From JAKFWI01 sp031398975 (GTDB lineage: Bacteria > Pseudomonadota > Alphaproteobacteria > Caulobacterales > Aquidulcibacteraceae), in NCBI GenBank assembly GCA_031398975.1, contig JANNOI010000043.1, forward strand, positions 62,001 through 126,000: a DNA stretch of 64,000 nt. Reading direction: 5' to 3'. Shown one piece after another: positions 16,529 through 24,493 of this stretch. Both the position numbers and the translations under genes were made by a program. How positions within the stretch are numbered: the stretch's first letter is position 1; every line of letters begins with the position of its first letter. The notes under the pieces are model-generated. The model did no database searches, was not told where the DNA came from, and saw nothing but the letters and a program-made list of their open reading frames with translations.

Positions 16529-17832
16529 GCGGCAGGCTTGCGAGTCTCAAGGCGCTGGCGGCGGGGCAGGCCTCGCCGGTATCGCTCACCCGCGCCTGCC
16601 TGGAGGCGATCGAGGCCCGCAACGGGGCGCTCAACCTGATTGTCCACCTCGACGCCGCCGGCGCGCTCGAGGCGGCGGCGGCCGCGCAGGCGCGCCGGGC
16701 CGCCGGCGCGCCCCTTTCCCCGATCGATGGCGCGCCCCTCGTGATCAAGGCCAACATCGCCGTCGCCGGCTGGCCGTGGACGGCGGCGCTCGCTCTGTTT
16801 GCGCAGCGCGTGGCGGCGCGGGACGCCGAAATCGTGGCCCGCTTGCGCGCGGCGGGGGCGGTGCTGCTCGGCCTCGCGAACATGCACGAAGCCGCCTTCG
16901 GCGCCACCACGACCAGCCCGCTCTATGGCCCCGCCTTCCACCCCGCCCGCCTCGGCTACACGCCCGGCGGCTCCTCGGGCGGATCGGCGGCGGCGGTGGC
17001 GGCGGGCTTTTGCCTGGGCGCGCTGGGTACGGACACGATGGGCTCGGTGCGGCTGCCCTCGGCCTATTGCGGCGTGGCCGGGATGAAGCCCAGCGGCGGG
17101 CGTGTTTGGCTGAGCGGGGTGGAGCCCTTGTCGCCGACGCTCGACCATGTCGGGGCGCATGCGCGCGACGCGCACGACCTCGCGCTGCTGATGGCCGCCC
17201 TCGAGACGCGCGAAACCGGAGCGCCCCCCGGCGTCGGGCTCGCTGGGCTGCGGGTCGGGCGGGTGGCGCATGGGGTCGCACTCGAGCCGGGCGTGGCGGC
17301 GCGCTTCGAGGCGGCGTGCGCGGCGTTCGTCGCCGCTGGCGCGCGGGTTGAAGAGGCGGCGCTGGATGGGGCGGCGTTCGCGCAACTGCGCCTCCACGGC
17401 CTCCTTATCTGCGAGGCCGAAGCCGGCCGGGCGCTCGCGGGCCCGCGCGCCTTGCGTCCGCAGGGTGTTTCAGCCTCGCTCGCCGCCCTTCTGGATTATG
17501 GGCTAAGCGTCGCGCCCGCGCGGCTTGCAGAAGCTTACGCCGCCTGCGCGCACGCGGCCGAAGCGGCGCAAGCGGCGTTTGAGGCCTTCGACGTGCTGAT
17601 CCTGCCGACTGCTCCGCACACGGCTTTCCCCCATAGCGCACCGGCGCCGCCCTCCCAGGCCGATCTCACCGTCTTCGCCAACATGGCGGGGATTCCGGCG
17701 CTGAGCCTGCCCATGGGTTGCGACGCGCAGGGCCTGCCGGCGGGCTTGCAGATCCTCGCGCCGCAGGGCGCGGACGCGCGCGCGCTCGCCGTGGCGGCGG
17801 CGATCGAGCCCTGGCTCAACGCCTCGGTGTGA
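16525..17832 (+). CDS. Amidase (amidase-signature family)
   Basis: The 435-residue protein starts at a GTG overlapping the previous stop. The amidase-signature triad is present: Lys in PLVIKANIAVAG near residue 75, the Gly/Ser-rich core TPGGSSGGSAAAVAAG near residue 150, and a nucleophile region DTMGSVRLPSAYCG. Most relatives have DTGGS there; Met in place of the first Gly is unusual but leaves the Ser. It likely hydrolyses a carboxamide to acid plus ammonia. It is the last gene of the coupled trio. Its stop abuts the stop of the convergent M48-like gene with no spacer. Confidence 0.9.
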   Translation: MSGRLASLKALAAGQASPVSLTRACLEAIEARNGALNLIVHLDAAGALEAAAAAQARRAAGAPLSPIDGAPLVIKANIAVAGWPWTAALALFAQRVAARDAEIVARLRAAGAVLLGLANMHEAAFGATTTSPLYGPAFHPARLGYTPGGSSGGSAAAVAAGFCLGALGTDTMGSVRLPSAYCGVAGMKPSGGRVWLSGVEPLSPTLDHVGAHARDAHDLALLMAALETRETGAPPGVGLAGLRVGRVAHGVALEPGVAARFEAACAAFVAAGARVEEAALDGAAFAQLRLHGLLICEAEAGRALAGPRALRPQGVSASLAALLDYGLSVAPARLAEAYAACAHAAEAAQAAFEAFDVLILPTAPHTAFPHSAPAPPSQADLTVFANMAGIPALSLPMGCDAQGLPAGLQILAPQGADARALAVAAAIEPWLNASV

Positions 17833-18897
17833 TCAGTCGCTTTTGCGCCGCGGCTCGAGGCGGCGCGGCTCGAGCGGGCGCCCGGCTGCGCGGGCGGCGG
17901 CGATCTCGGCGCGGATAGGGGCGAGGGCGGCGAGGCGGGCGGGGGAGGCCGCATGCGCGGCCAGCGCCGTTCTTGGCGGCAGGCGCCGCCACACCTCTTC
18001 CGCCCCCGCGCTGTCATAGCCGGCGCGCGCGAGGAGATAGAGGCTCACATAATCGGCCTCCGCTTCGAACGCGGCGGAATAAAGCAGCGCGCCCGCCTCC
18101 GCCCCGGCGCGCGAGAAGGTCTCGTCCGGGGAGGGGTCGCCCACCGCCTTGGCGGCCAGCGCATCCGCCACCGTCCCGGCCGCCCGCCCGAGCGCCGCGT
18201 TGCGGCGCTTCGCGCCTGCGTGGCCGAGCGTCGCGTGCGCGAGCTGGTGGGCGAGCACCAGCGCCAAATCCTCCTCCGTTCGCAGCGTCTGCAGCAGCGC
18301 GCGATCGAGGATCAGCGCATCGCTTTCCTCCAGGGCCTTGGGGACCTTCGCGTCCACGATCGCCACGAAAGGATCGCATGCGGGCGCGCCCAGCGGGGCG
18401 ATGTCGAGGCGTTGGCCCGCCCGCTCGATCGTGAAGCGCACCGGAGCGCCCTCGGCGGCGTCCAGATGGCTCTGCAGCTGATCGGCGATGGTCTCGCGCG
18501 CGGGCTCCCCGTCGAGGGCGAGGATGGCGTCGCCGGGGCGGAACCCGGCTGCGGCCGCGGGCGAGCCGTCCAGCACATAGGCGATGCTGGGCGTCGCTGT
18601 CACGCCAAGCGCGGCGGCTGCAGGATGCAGTTTGCGGTCGTAGGAGGCGAGCGCGTGCACGGCCAGGCCCAGGAAGGGCGCCTGGCGGGCGCACAAGCCG
18701 GCATTGGCGGTGGCGAGGCGGAAATAGACGCTCTGCACGCGCCGGTCCTCCTCTAGGCGGCGCTCCAGAGCCGTGATCTTTTGGGCCAGCGCTTCGGCCG
18801 CCACCGCGTCAGCCTCGGGCTTCGGCGCGGCCATCCGGGGTCCGGCGCAGCCGGCGGCCAGCAGCAGGAGGACCGCCCCAGCCAGCCCCGCGCGCAT
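17833..18897 (-). CDS. PDZ-containing M48-like lipoprotein with HQLAH in place of HExxH
   Basis: The 354-residue protein has a lipoprotein signal (MRAGLAGAVLLLLAAGC, Cys17). A PDZ-like region covers ~residues 90-170, with VTATPSIAYVLDGSPAAAAGFRPGDAIL. The C-terminal part has the arrangement of an M48 peptidase: VLAHQLAHATLGH near residue 215 and FEAEADYVSLYLLARAGYD with the ExxxD ligand pattern. The canonical catalytic Glu of HExxH is Gln218, encoded CAG. The zinc-binding His residues are kept. Peptidase activity is therefore doubtful, and it may act as a zinc-binding scaffold or chaperone. It overlaps the DUF971 stop by one base. Confidence 0.75.
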   Translation of the reverse strand: MRAGLAGAVLLLLAAGCAGPRMAAPKPEADAVAAEALAQKITALERRLEEDRRVQSVYFRLATANAGLCARQAPFLGLAVHALASYDRKLHPAAAALGVTATPSIAYVLDGSPAAAAGFRPGDAILALDGEPARETIADQLQSHLDAAEGAPVRFTIERAGQRLDIAPLGAPACDPFVAIVDAKVPKALEESDALILDRALLQTLRTEEDLALVLAHQLAHATLGHAGAKRRNAALGRAAGTVADALAAKAVGDPSPDETFSRAGAEAGALLYSAAFEAEADYVSLYLLARAGYDSAGAEEVWRRLPPRTALAAHAASPARLAALAPIRAEIAAARAAGRPLEPRRLEPRRKSD

Positions 18898-19247
18898 CAG
18901 GACGCGGCGACCTTGGCTCGGTAGCGGGCCAGGCGCGCCGGCGCCTCCGCCCCCAGCGTATAGAGGTAATCCCAGGAAAACAGACCGGAATCATGGCCGT
19001 CGTCGAAGATGATGCGCACCGCATAGCGGCCCACGGCCTCCGCGTTGCGCACGCCCACCAGGGCCTTGCCCGTCACCAGCACCCCCTCGCCCGCGCGATG
19101 GCCGCGCACCTCCGCCGAAGGGCTCTCCACCCGCAGCAGCTCGAACGGGATGTCGAACGCCGCGCCGTCGTCGAAGGCGATATGCAAAACTCGCTCGGCG
19201 CGGCGAAACACGAGGTCTTGCGGCCAGGGCCGGGCGGGGGCGCTCAT
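18897..19247 (-). CDS. DUF971 domain protein
   Basis: The 116-residue protein has the gamma-butyrobetaine hydroxylase N-terminal-like fold known as DUF971. The pattern is PQDLVFRRAERVLHIAFDDGAAFDIPFELLRVESPSAEVRG, followed by VGRYAVRIIFDDGHDSGLFSWDYLY, which is highly characteristic. In bacteria these short proteins are linked to Fe-S protein assembly or occur beside mrp-type ATPases. A precise function is not settled. It is coupled to the M48-like gene below (TGATG) and to the Trm112 gene above (ATGA). Confidence 0.88.
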   Translation of the reverse strand: MSAPARPWPQDLVFRRAERVLHIAFDDGAAFDIPFELLRVESPSAEVRGHRAGEGVLVTGKALVGVRNAEAVGRYAVRIIFDDGHDSGLFSWDYLYTLGAEAPARLARYRAKVAAS

Positions 19248-19444
19248 TCGTGGGGGCCGAGTTCGCGGGCCTCGTCGATCAACAGGATCGGCACCCCCTC
19301 GCGCACGGGATAGGCGAGCCGCGCCTGGGCGCTCACCAATTCCTGCTTTTCGCGATCATAGCGCAGCGGCCCGCGCGAGTGGGGGCATACCAGCACTTCC
19401 AGGAGGCGGGGATCGAGGTCGGGGGCGTCGGCGGCGTCGGTCAT
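19244..19444 (-). CDS. Trm112/UPF0434 family small protein
   Basis: The 66-residue protein carries the Trm112-like core LDPRLLEVLVCPHSRGPLRYD with one Cys of the usual Cys pair, and the conserved ARLAYPVREGVPILLIDEAREL end. Bacterial members are small and of unclear role; eukaryotic Trm112 activates methyltransferases. Here C-P-x-C is CPHSRG, so the second Cys is missing, as in many bacterial UPF0434 sequences. Its stop overlaps the DUF971 start. The LON-domain gene lies 25 bp upstream on the same strand. Confidence 0.85.
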   Translation of the reverse strand: MTDAADAPDLDPRLLEVLVCPHSRGPLRYDREKQELVSAQARLAYPVREGVPILLIDEARELGPHE

Positions 19445-19469
19445 GGTTTTCGCTTATCCCACGCGGGGC

Positions 19470-20135
19470 TCATTGGAGGGTGGTCGGCCCGCCTTCGCCG
19501 CCGCCGGCGGCGTCGATGTCGAGCAGGGTGATCAGCACGCTGCAGCGGTCGGCCAGGGTCTGGGCTTCCAGCAGCGCCTGTTTTTCCTCCGGCTCGAACG
19601 GGCAGATGGTGGCGAGCGCATTGATCAGCGCCTCGGCGGGGGCTTCCTCCACCGCGCTCCAATCGGCGTTGAAGCCGTTGGCGGCGACGTAGCGGCGCAG
19701 CGAGGCTTTCAGGCGCGGGCGGTTGATGTCGATCGCCGAGAGCGCGGCCTCGGCCAGATCGTCGCGGAACGGCTCGAACAGCGCCTCCACCTGGCGATAG
19801 GGCGCGCCCGCCTCGATCTCGCGCACCATGCGGAAGCGGCAGATCCCGGTGAGCGTCACGAGGTAGCGCCCGTCCTCGGTTTCCGCAAAGCCGGTGATGC
19901 GCCCCACGCAGCCCACCTCGTGCAGCGCCGGCTGGCCCTCCGGCGCGCCCGGCAGGTCCTGGATCATCCCGATCAGCCGGTCCCCGGACAACGCATCGTC
20001 GACCATGTTCAGATAGCGCGGCTCGAAGATGTTGAGCGGCAGCGTGGCGCGGGGCAGCAGCAGCGCCCCCGATAGCGGGAAGATGGGGATCGTGCGGGGC
20101 AGATCCTCCGATTTGCGGTACCCGAATGCGCCCAT
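19470..20135 (-). CDS. Stand-alone LON substrate-binding domain protein
   Basis: The 221-residue protein consists of a LON N-terminal-type domain. The opening TIPIFPLSGALLLPRATLPLNIFEPRYLNMVDDAL is diagnostic. The central strands include GCVGRITGFAETEDGRYLVTLTGICRF. The C-terminal helical part ends in an LLDIDAAGGG tail. There is no AAA+ or protease domain, so this is a free-standing homologue like those found in many Alphaproteobacteria next to a thioredoxin-TPR gene. It might bind unfolded proteins, but this is inference from the Lon family. Confidence 0.9.
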   Translation of the reverse strand: MGAFGYRKSEDLPRTIPIFPLSGALLLPRATLPLNIFEPRYLNMVDDALSGDRLIGMIQDLPGAPEGQPALHEVGCVGRITGFAETEDGRYLVTLTGICRFRMVREIEAGAPYRQVEALFEPFRDDLAEAALSAIDINRPRLKASLRRYVAANGFNADWSAVEEAPAEALINALATICPFEPEEKQALLEAQTLADRCSVLITLLDIDAAGGGEGGPTTLQ

Positions 20136-20180
20136 GGCGGCGCTCCTCCCTCGTTCAAGCCCGCCGCGCGCCCGGCCCGA

Positions 20181-21113
20181 TCATGAAAACAGGATCGCCG
20201 ACAGGCGCCGCCGGCCGCTCTTGGCGACGTCGCTGGCCGGCCCGGCGGCTTCGAAGATTTTCAGCAATTGCAGGCGCGCGGCGTCTTCGTTCCAGCCGCG
20301 CTCCTTGGCGATGATGGTGAGCAGATGGTCGGCGGCCTCCTCCAGCCGGCCCTGGCCCGCCAGCGCGTTGGCCAGCGCAAAGCGGGCCTCGTGATCGTCG
20401 GGCTCGGATTCGAGGCGGCGGGTCAGGGCGCGGGCGTCACCGCCCGCGGGTCCGGCCTGGGTGGCGAGATCGAGCGCGGCGCGCACGCTCGAAAGCTCCG
20501 GCGCGCCGGCCTTGTCCGGCGCCGCCATGGCCAGGGTGTCGCGCGCGCGTTCGGGATCGCCCCCGGCGAGGTAGCAGCGCGCGAGGCCGGCGATGGCCTT
20601 CACATTCTCCGGGTTCACTTGCAGCACGCCCACATAGGCCTGCGCGGCGCCGCCCAGATCGCCCAGCGCGAGGCTTTCCTCCGCCAGCGCGAGCAATTCC
20701 TCCACGCCCCCGTCCTCCGGCGCGTTCTTGGCCAGGCGTTCAACGAACAGCTTAATCTGGCTCTCGGGCTGGGCCCCCATGAAGCCGTCCACCGGCCGGC
20801 CCTTGTCGAAGGCGTAGACGGCGGGGATCGAGCGTACGCCAAGCTGGCCCGCGATGGCGGGATTGTCGTCGATATTGATCTTGACGAGCTGCACCTTGCC
20901 CTTGGCGGCGCGCACGTGCTTTTCCAGCGGCGGCCCCAGCGTCTTGCAGGGCCCGCACCACGGCGCCCAGAAATCTACGATCACGGGCTGGGTTTTCGAC
21001 GCCTCGATCACGTCCGCGGCGAAGCTTTTGTCGCTGCCGTCCTTGACCGGATCCGGTCCCGCGCTCTTGGGCGCAAGGTTCAAGCTGAAGGCGGTATCGC
21101 GCTGGGCGGCCAT
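20181..21113 (-). CDS. Thioredoxin-TPR co-chaperone (YbbN/CnoX-like)
   Basis: In this 310-residue protein the thioredoxin domain spans ~residues 25-135, with active site FWAPWCGPCKTLGPP and cis-Pro loop VRSIPAVYAF. The C-terminal ~170 residues are TPR-like helical repeats rich in Ala and Glu, ending in a conserved region with ARLQLLKIFEAAGPASDVAKSGRRRLSAILFS. This is the E. coli YbbN (CnoX) arrangement, which holds oxidation-damaged clients for GroEL and DnaK. Alphaproteobacterial homologues often keep both Cys, as here, so redox activity is possible. It lies 45 bp upstream of the LON gene on the same strand. Confidence 0.9.
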   Translation of the reverse strand: MAAQRDTAFSLNLAPKSAGPDPVKDGSDKSFAADVIEASKTQPVIVDFWAPWCGPCKTLGPPLEKHVRAAKGKVQLVKINIDDNPAIAGQLGVRSIPAVYAFDKGRPVDGFMGAQPESQIKLFVERLAKNAPEDGGVEELLALAEESLALGDLGGAAQAYVGVLQVNPENVKAIAGLARCYLAGGDPERARDTLAMAAPDKAGAPELSSVRAALDLATQAGPAGGDARALTRRLESEPDDHEARFALANALAGQGRLEEAADHLLTIIAKERGWNEDAARLQLLKIFEAAGPASDVAKSGRRRLSAILFS

Positions 21114-21183
21114 CGGGGGTCCTCGGCGTCGTTTGGGGCGGCGCGGCTTATAGCACCTTAAATGGTCCGGCGTGCGGCCCGGA

Positions 21184-21726
21184 TCAATCCGGCGCGGGCG
21201 CGCCGGCGCCGATTTCGCGGCCCTGTCCGGCGGCGTCGAAGGCGATCAGGCGGGGAACATGGCCGGTCTCGCGCAGGAAAAGCGCGACGCCGGCGGGGGA
21301 GATCGCGGTGGTGGCGGCGTTCGTCAGGGGATGGAAGTTCACCCGATCGTGCGCCATCAGCGCCGCGTCCAGCACCAGGCGCACCTGGCGCGGCGCGTCG
21401 TTCATCAGCGCAAACAGCGTCACCGACCCGGGCCGCACCCCGAGCGCCGCATAGAGGAGATCAGGCGCGCCGAACGAAAACCGCCCCGCCCCCAGCGTCT
21501 TGGCGAGCCCGTTCAGCGCGATTTCGGTTTCGGCTTGCGCGCAGAGGAGCCACAGCCCGCCCTTCTTGTCTTTCAAGAACAAATTCTTGGTGTGTGCGCC
21601 CGGCAGCGCGGCCTTGATGTCGTGACCCTCCGCGACGGTGAACACCGGCCGGTGTTCCTGCGTCACATGGGCGACGCCCAGCCGGTCGAGCAGCGCGAAC
21701 AGCGCCTGCGGGGTCGCCGCGCTCAT
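21184..21726 (-). CDS. Prolyl-tRNA editing domain protein (ProXp-ala/YbaK type)
   Basis: The 180-residue protein matches the prolyl-tRNA synthetase-associated editing domain. Key features are EHRPVFTVAEGHDIKAALPGAHTKNLFLKDKKG, including the conserved KNLFL, then GVRPGSVTLFALMND with the GxxPGSV loop, and FHPLTNAATTAIS near the C-terminus. Family members remove Ala or other wrong amino acids from tRNA-Pro in trans. A separate gene is common in Alphaproteobacteria, whose ProRS lacks the editing insert. It is probably a monocistronic housekeeping gene. Confidence 0.92.
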   Translation of the reverse strand: MSAATPQALFALLDRLGVAHVTQEHRPVFTVAEGHDIKAALPGAHTKNLFLKDKKGGLWLLCAQAETEIALNGLAKTLGAGRFSFGAPDLLYAALGVRPGSVTLFALMNDAPRQVRLVLDAALMAHDRVNFHPLTNAATTAISPAGVALFLRETGHVPRLIAFDAAGQGREIGAGAPAPD

Positions 21727-21821
21727 GGCGCCGCTCCTGCGGCGGGGGAAATAGGCATGCCCGCTCCTCCTTCGGCGCGCGACGCTTGTTTCGGAACGCC
21801 TGTGGTTTAGGACAGCCCGAT

Positions 21822-22571
21822 ATGAAGCTCACCTGCTATTCGATCGATGCGCCAGCGCCCCAGATCGTACCCGGCCGGCCGGACCGGGCCTGGATGGACG
21901 CCTTCGCCGACCGCCACCCCTATCGCTGCCTGCCGCTGATGATGGCCAATACGACGGGCTGGGAGCTCCTGTCGCCGTGCGCGTTCACCGCCAGCTGGAC
22001 CGGGGGCCCGCGCCTCGAAGATGTGCGCCTCGACGCCGATGACGGCTTCCCCGCGCTCGACCGCGTCGTCACCTCCCATTTCGCCCGCGGCGTGGTGACC
22101 TTCCATACCGGCTACCTGTTCCGGACCGAGCCGAGCTGGGACCTCTGGTGCGGGGGCGCGCCCAACCATCTGAAGGACGGCCTGCAGCCCTTGAGCGCCA
22201 TCGTCGAGACGGACTGGCTGCCCTTTCCGTTTACGATGAACTGGCGCTTCACCCGGCCCGGCCTCGTCAGCTTTGAGAAGGACGAGCCGTTCTGCTTCAT
22301 CATGCCGGTGCCGCACGCGAGTGTGGACCAGTTCGAGCCGGTGGTGAAGAAGCTGGCGGACGAGCCGGCCTTGCAGGCCGAATACGAAGCTTGGCGCGAG
22401 AGCCGCAACACCTTTCTCCAGGGCCTGGCGGACCGCGATCCCCAAGCCCTGCGCCAAGGCTGGCAACGGCACTATTTCAAAGGCGAAACGCCCTCCGGCG
22501 AGAAACCCGCCGATACCCATATCAACCGCCGCCGCCTGAAGCCGCCCAGGCCCGCGGGGAACGAGGATTAG
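21822..22571 (+). CDS. DUF6065 family protein
   Basis: The start is the ATG at 21822 (249 residues), where the conserved sequence begins with MKLTCYSIDAP. The protein is mostly beta and Trp/Phe-rich, with YRCLPLMMANTTGWELLSPCAFTASW near residue 40. LPFPFTMNWRFTRPG and FEKDEPFCFIMPVPHA are strongly patterned. The C-terminus (~residues 190-249) is charged and includes HYFKGETPSGEKPADTHINRRRLKPP. I cannot give a biochemical function. The PCAFTASW and CFIMPVPH stretches look like a binding pocket, which is only an impression. Confidence 0.75.
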   Translation: MKLTCYSIDAPAPQIVPGRPDRAWMDAFADRHPYRCLPLMMANTTGWELLSPCAFTASWTGGPRLEDVRLDADDGFPALDRVVTSHFARGVVTFHTGYLFRTEPSWDLWCGGAPNHLKDGLQPLSAIVETDWLPFPFTMNWRFTRPGLVSFEKDEPFCFIMPVPHASVDQFEPVVKKLADEPALQAEYEAWRESRNTFLQGLADRDPQALRQGWQRHYFKGETPSGEKPADTHINRRRLKPPRPAGNED

Positions 22572-22593
22572 GGTGAAAATCGGCGTGCGCGGA

Positions 22594-22609
22594 GGGGCCT
22601 CAGGGCCCC
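22594..22609 (+). terminator. Hairpin after DUF6065 gene
   Basis: GGGGCC, loop TCAG, GGCCCC forms a 6-bp perfect stem 22 bp after the stop. There is no T-tract, so factor-independent termination is uncertain. It lies between the DUF6065 gene and the tRNA. Confidence 0.4.
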
Positions 22610-22688
22610 CGCTTGCCATTAACTTCCGGTTCCGCCATACCAGTTCACCAGCGGGGGCCTGGAGCGCCCGCCGGTCCGCATTCGGGGC

Positions 22689-22763
22689 GCGGGCGTAGCT
22701 CAGGGGTAGAGCATCACCTTGCCAAGGTGAGGGTCGGGCGTTCGAATCGCCTCGCCCGCTCCA
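22689..22763 (+). tRNA. tRNA-Gly (anticodon GCC)
   Basis: A complete cloverleaf can be folded. The acceptor stem pairs GCGGGCG (22689-22695) with CGCCCGC (22753-22759). The D arm starts GCTC and closes GAGC. The anticodon stem TCACC/GGTGA encloses loop TTGCCAA, with GCC at 22721-22723. The T arm has the TTCGAAT loop. The discriminator is T and the CCA end is encoded. GCC reads GGC and GGT glycine codons, and GGC is very frequent in this genome. Confidence 0.97.
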
Positions 22764-22939
22764 AATGCGGAATTGGTCGCCGGCGACGGGCGCCTCAAGC
22801 GCACGCTGGCTGTTGCATCGACCGGGCGGGCGCGTCGTCACCTTGGCGAAGCTTGCGCCGACGGATCGCTATTAGCGGAAAAAGAAGGCGAACAAGCTAG
22901 CAGAAGAAATACGAGCGGAGCGGGCTAGGGGGCGAGCTC

Positions 22940-24493
22940 ATGCAGGACGCAAGCGGGCAAACCGAACTCGGGCGGATCAGACCCCGGCGTCCCGGACTTT
23001 GGCAGAGCAGACTTTGGCAGACCAGACTTGGCCGAACTAACTTTGCCCAGACCAAGCTAGAAGAGAGCGCGGCCGGGCGAGGCGGGCTTAAGCCCGCAGG
23101 ATTTATCGGCGGCGCGCGGGCGGCTGAATTTCTAAGTCAGGCGGTGCGCTTTCCGCTGGGCGTATTCGCGCTCGCGCTTGGGATCGTCCTCGTTGGTCAC
23201 GCGATCGAGCAGTTCCTGTTCGCCGAGCAAGCCGTTCCGGTCCTGCACCTGCTGAAAGGCCCCCACGACAAGGACGACAGCTGGGGCGTCATCTATCGCG
23301 CGCTGGATCAGTTCTACCGCGCCCCCGATCAATCGATCTACCAGACTTTGTTCTTCGACCAGGCGGTGAAGTTCCAATACCCGCCGTCCAGCCTGCTGCC
23401 GTTTGCAGCGCTCGACGCGCTGGGCCTGCGGGCGAGCCCGGTGGTGCTGAACGAGATCAACCGGTGGGTGACTTTGGCGACGGCGGCGGGTCTGGGCGTG
23501 CTGGCGTGGCGGGCGGCGCCGCTTTGGCCGCGGGAGCGGCGCGCCGCTTTTGCAGGCCTCTGCGTGGCGGGGGCCCTCGCCTTCTCTCCCATCGCCGGGG
23601 CGTATTCGCTGGGGCAGGTCCAAGTCTGGATCAATGCGCTCTTCGTGCTCGCCTGTCTTGCCTGGCAAGGGGGCCGGCGGCCCGCCGCGGGCGCGCTGAT
23701 CGCGTGCATCTGCCTGCTGAAGCCGCAATTCTCGCTGTTTGTTCTGTGGGCCGCGGCGCGGCGGCAATGGGGCTTTCTTGCGGGGCTCGCGGTGGCGGGA
23801 GCGGCCGGCATGGCGCTCTCCGTGCTCGTATTCGGCCTGTCCAATCACTTCGATTATGTGAGCGTGCTGCGCTTCCTGTCGCGCCATGGCGAAGCCTTCC
23901 AGGGCAATGACACGTTCAACGGCCTGCTGCACCGGGTCACCGGCAATGCGTTTGGCTGGTATTTCACGCCGAACACGTTCCCGCCCTTCAGCCCGATCGT
24001 CTATGCCGGCACGCTGGTCACCGCGGCGGCGCTGATCGGCCTGGCGCTCTGGCCGCCGCCTGGCCGGCGCGCGCCGCGCGCAGGCGCTGCGGTAAAGGGC
24101 GGTGCGCCCCCCGCGGGGCTGTTTGACCTGCAGTGCGCCGCGCTCGCGTTCACGATCGCCTCGCCGATCGCGTGGGAGCACCATTATGGCGTGCTCGCGC
24201 CGATGTTCGTGATGGCGCTGGCGGCGCTGGGGGGCGAGGCCGCGGGCCGTTCACGCATGGTGTGGGGCGGCGTTCTGTGCGCGGCCTTCGTGCTGGCGGC
24301 TTCGCACACGAGCGCGTTCGTCACCCTTAGCGGCAGCCCGCTGGCGGTGCTGCAATCCTACCGCCTGTTCGGCGGGCTCGCGCTGATGGCGCTGCTGTGG
24401 CGGTTGTCGAGGTCGGAGGGCTGCAACGCGCTCGTCCCTACAGCCCCTCAAACAGCGCCGTCGACAAATACCGCTCCGCAAAGCTCGGGATGA
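22940..24493 (+). CDS. GT87-type integral membrane glycosyltransferase (DUF2029)
   Basis: The 517-residue protein has about ten hydrophobic segments from residue ~70 on and the GT87/DUF2029 pattern: an acidic early loop (HLLKGPHDKDDSWGVIYRALDQFY), then FQYPPSSLLPFAALDAL, and a later LGQVQVWINALFVLACLAW. Such enzymes transfer mannose or similar sugars from polyprenyl phosphates on the outer side of the inner membrane. The N-terminal ~50 residues are soluble and contain five-residue repeats (see the repeat entry). The last 56 bp overlap the 3' end of the convergent cysK, and the tail after the last helix is low-complexity. AGGGGGCGAG precedes the ATG. Confidence 0.8.
   Translation: MQDASGQTELGRIRPRRPGLWQSRLWQTRLGRTNFAQTKLEESAAGRGGLKPAGFIGGARAAEFLSQAVRFPLGVFALALGIVLVGHAIEQFLFAEQAVPVLHLLKGPHDKDDSWGVIYRALDQFYRAPDQSIYQTLFFDQAVKFQYPPSSLLPFAALDALGLRASPVVLNEINRWVTLATAAGLGVLAWRAAPLWPRERRAAFAGLCVAGALAFSPIAGAYSLGQVQVWINALFVLACLAWQGGRRPAAGALIACICLLKPQFSLFVLWAAARRQWGFLAGLAVAGAAGMALSVLVFGLSNHFDYVSVLRFLSRHGEAFQGNDTFNGLLHRVTGNAFGWYFTPNTFPPFSPIVYAGTLVTAAALIGLALWPPPGRRAPRAGAAVKGGAPPAGLFDLQCAALAFTIASPIAWEHHYGVLAPMFVMALAALGGEAAGRSRMVWGGVLCAAFVLAASHTSAFVTLSGSPLAVLQSYRLFGGLALMALLWRLSRSEGCNALVPTAPQTAPSTNTAPQSSG
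22995..23054 (+). repeat. Four 15-bp tandem repeats coding five-residue units
   Basis: Four 15-bp units begin at 22995, 23010, 23025 and 23040: GACTTTGGCAGAGCA, GACTTTGGCAGACCA, GACTTGGCCGAACTA, ACTTTGCCCAGACCA. In the GT87 frame they encode GLWQS, RLWQT, RLGRT, NFAQT, and a fifth related unit KLEES follows. Leu or Phe at every fifth residue with Ser/Thr two before it resembles pentapeptide-repeat proteins. Confidence 0.75.
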
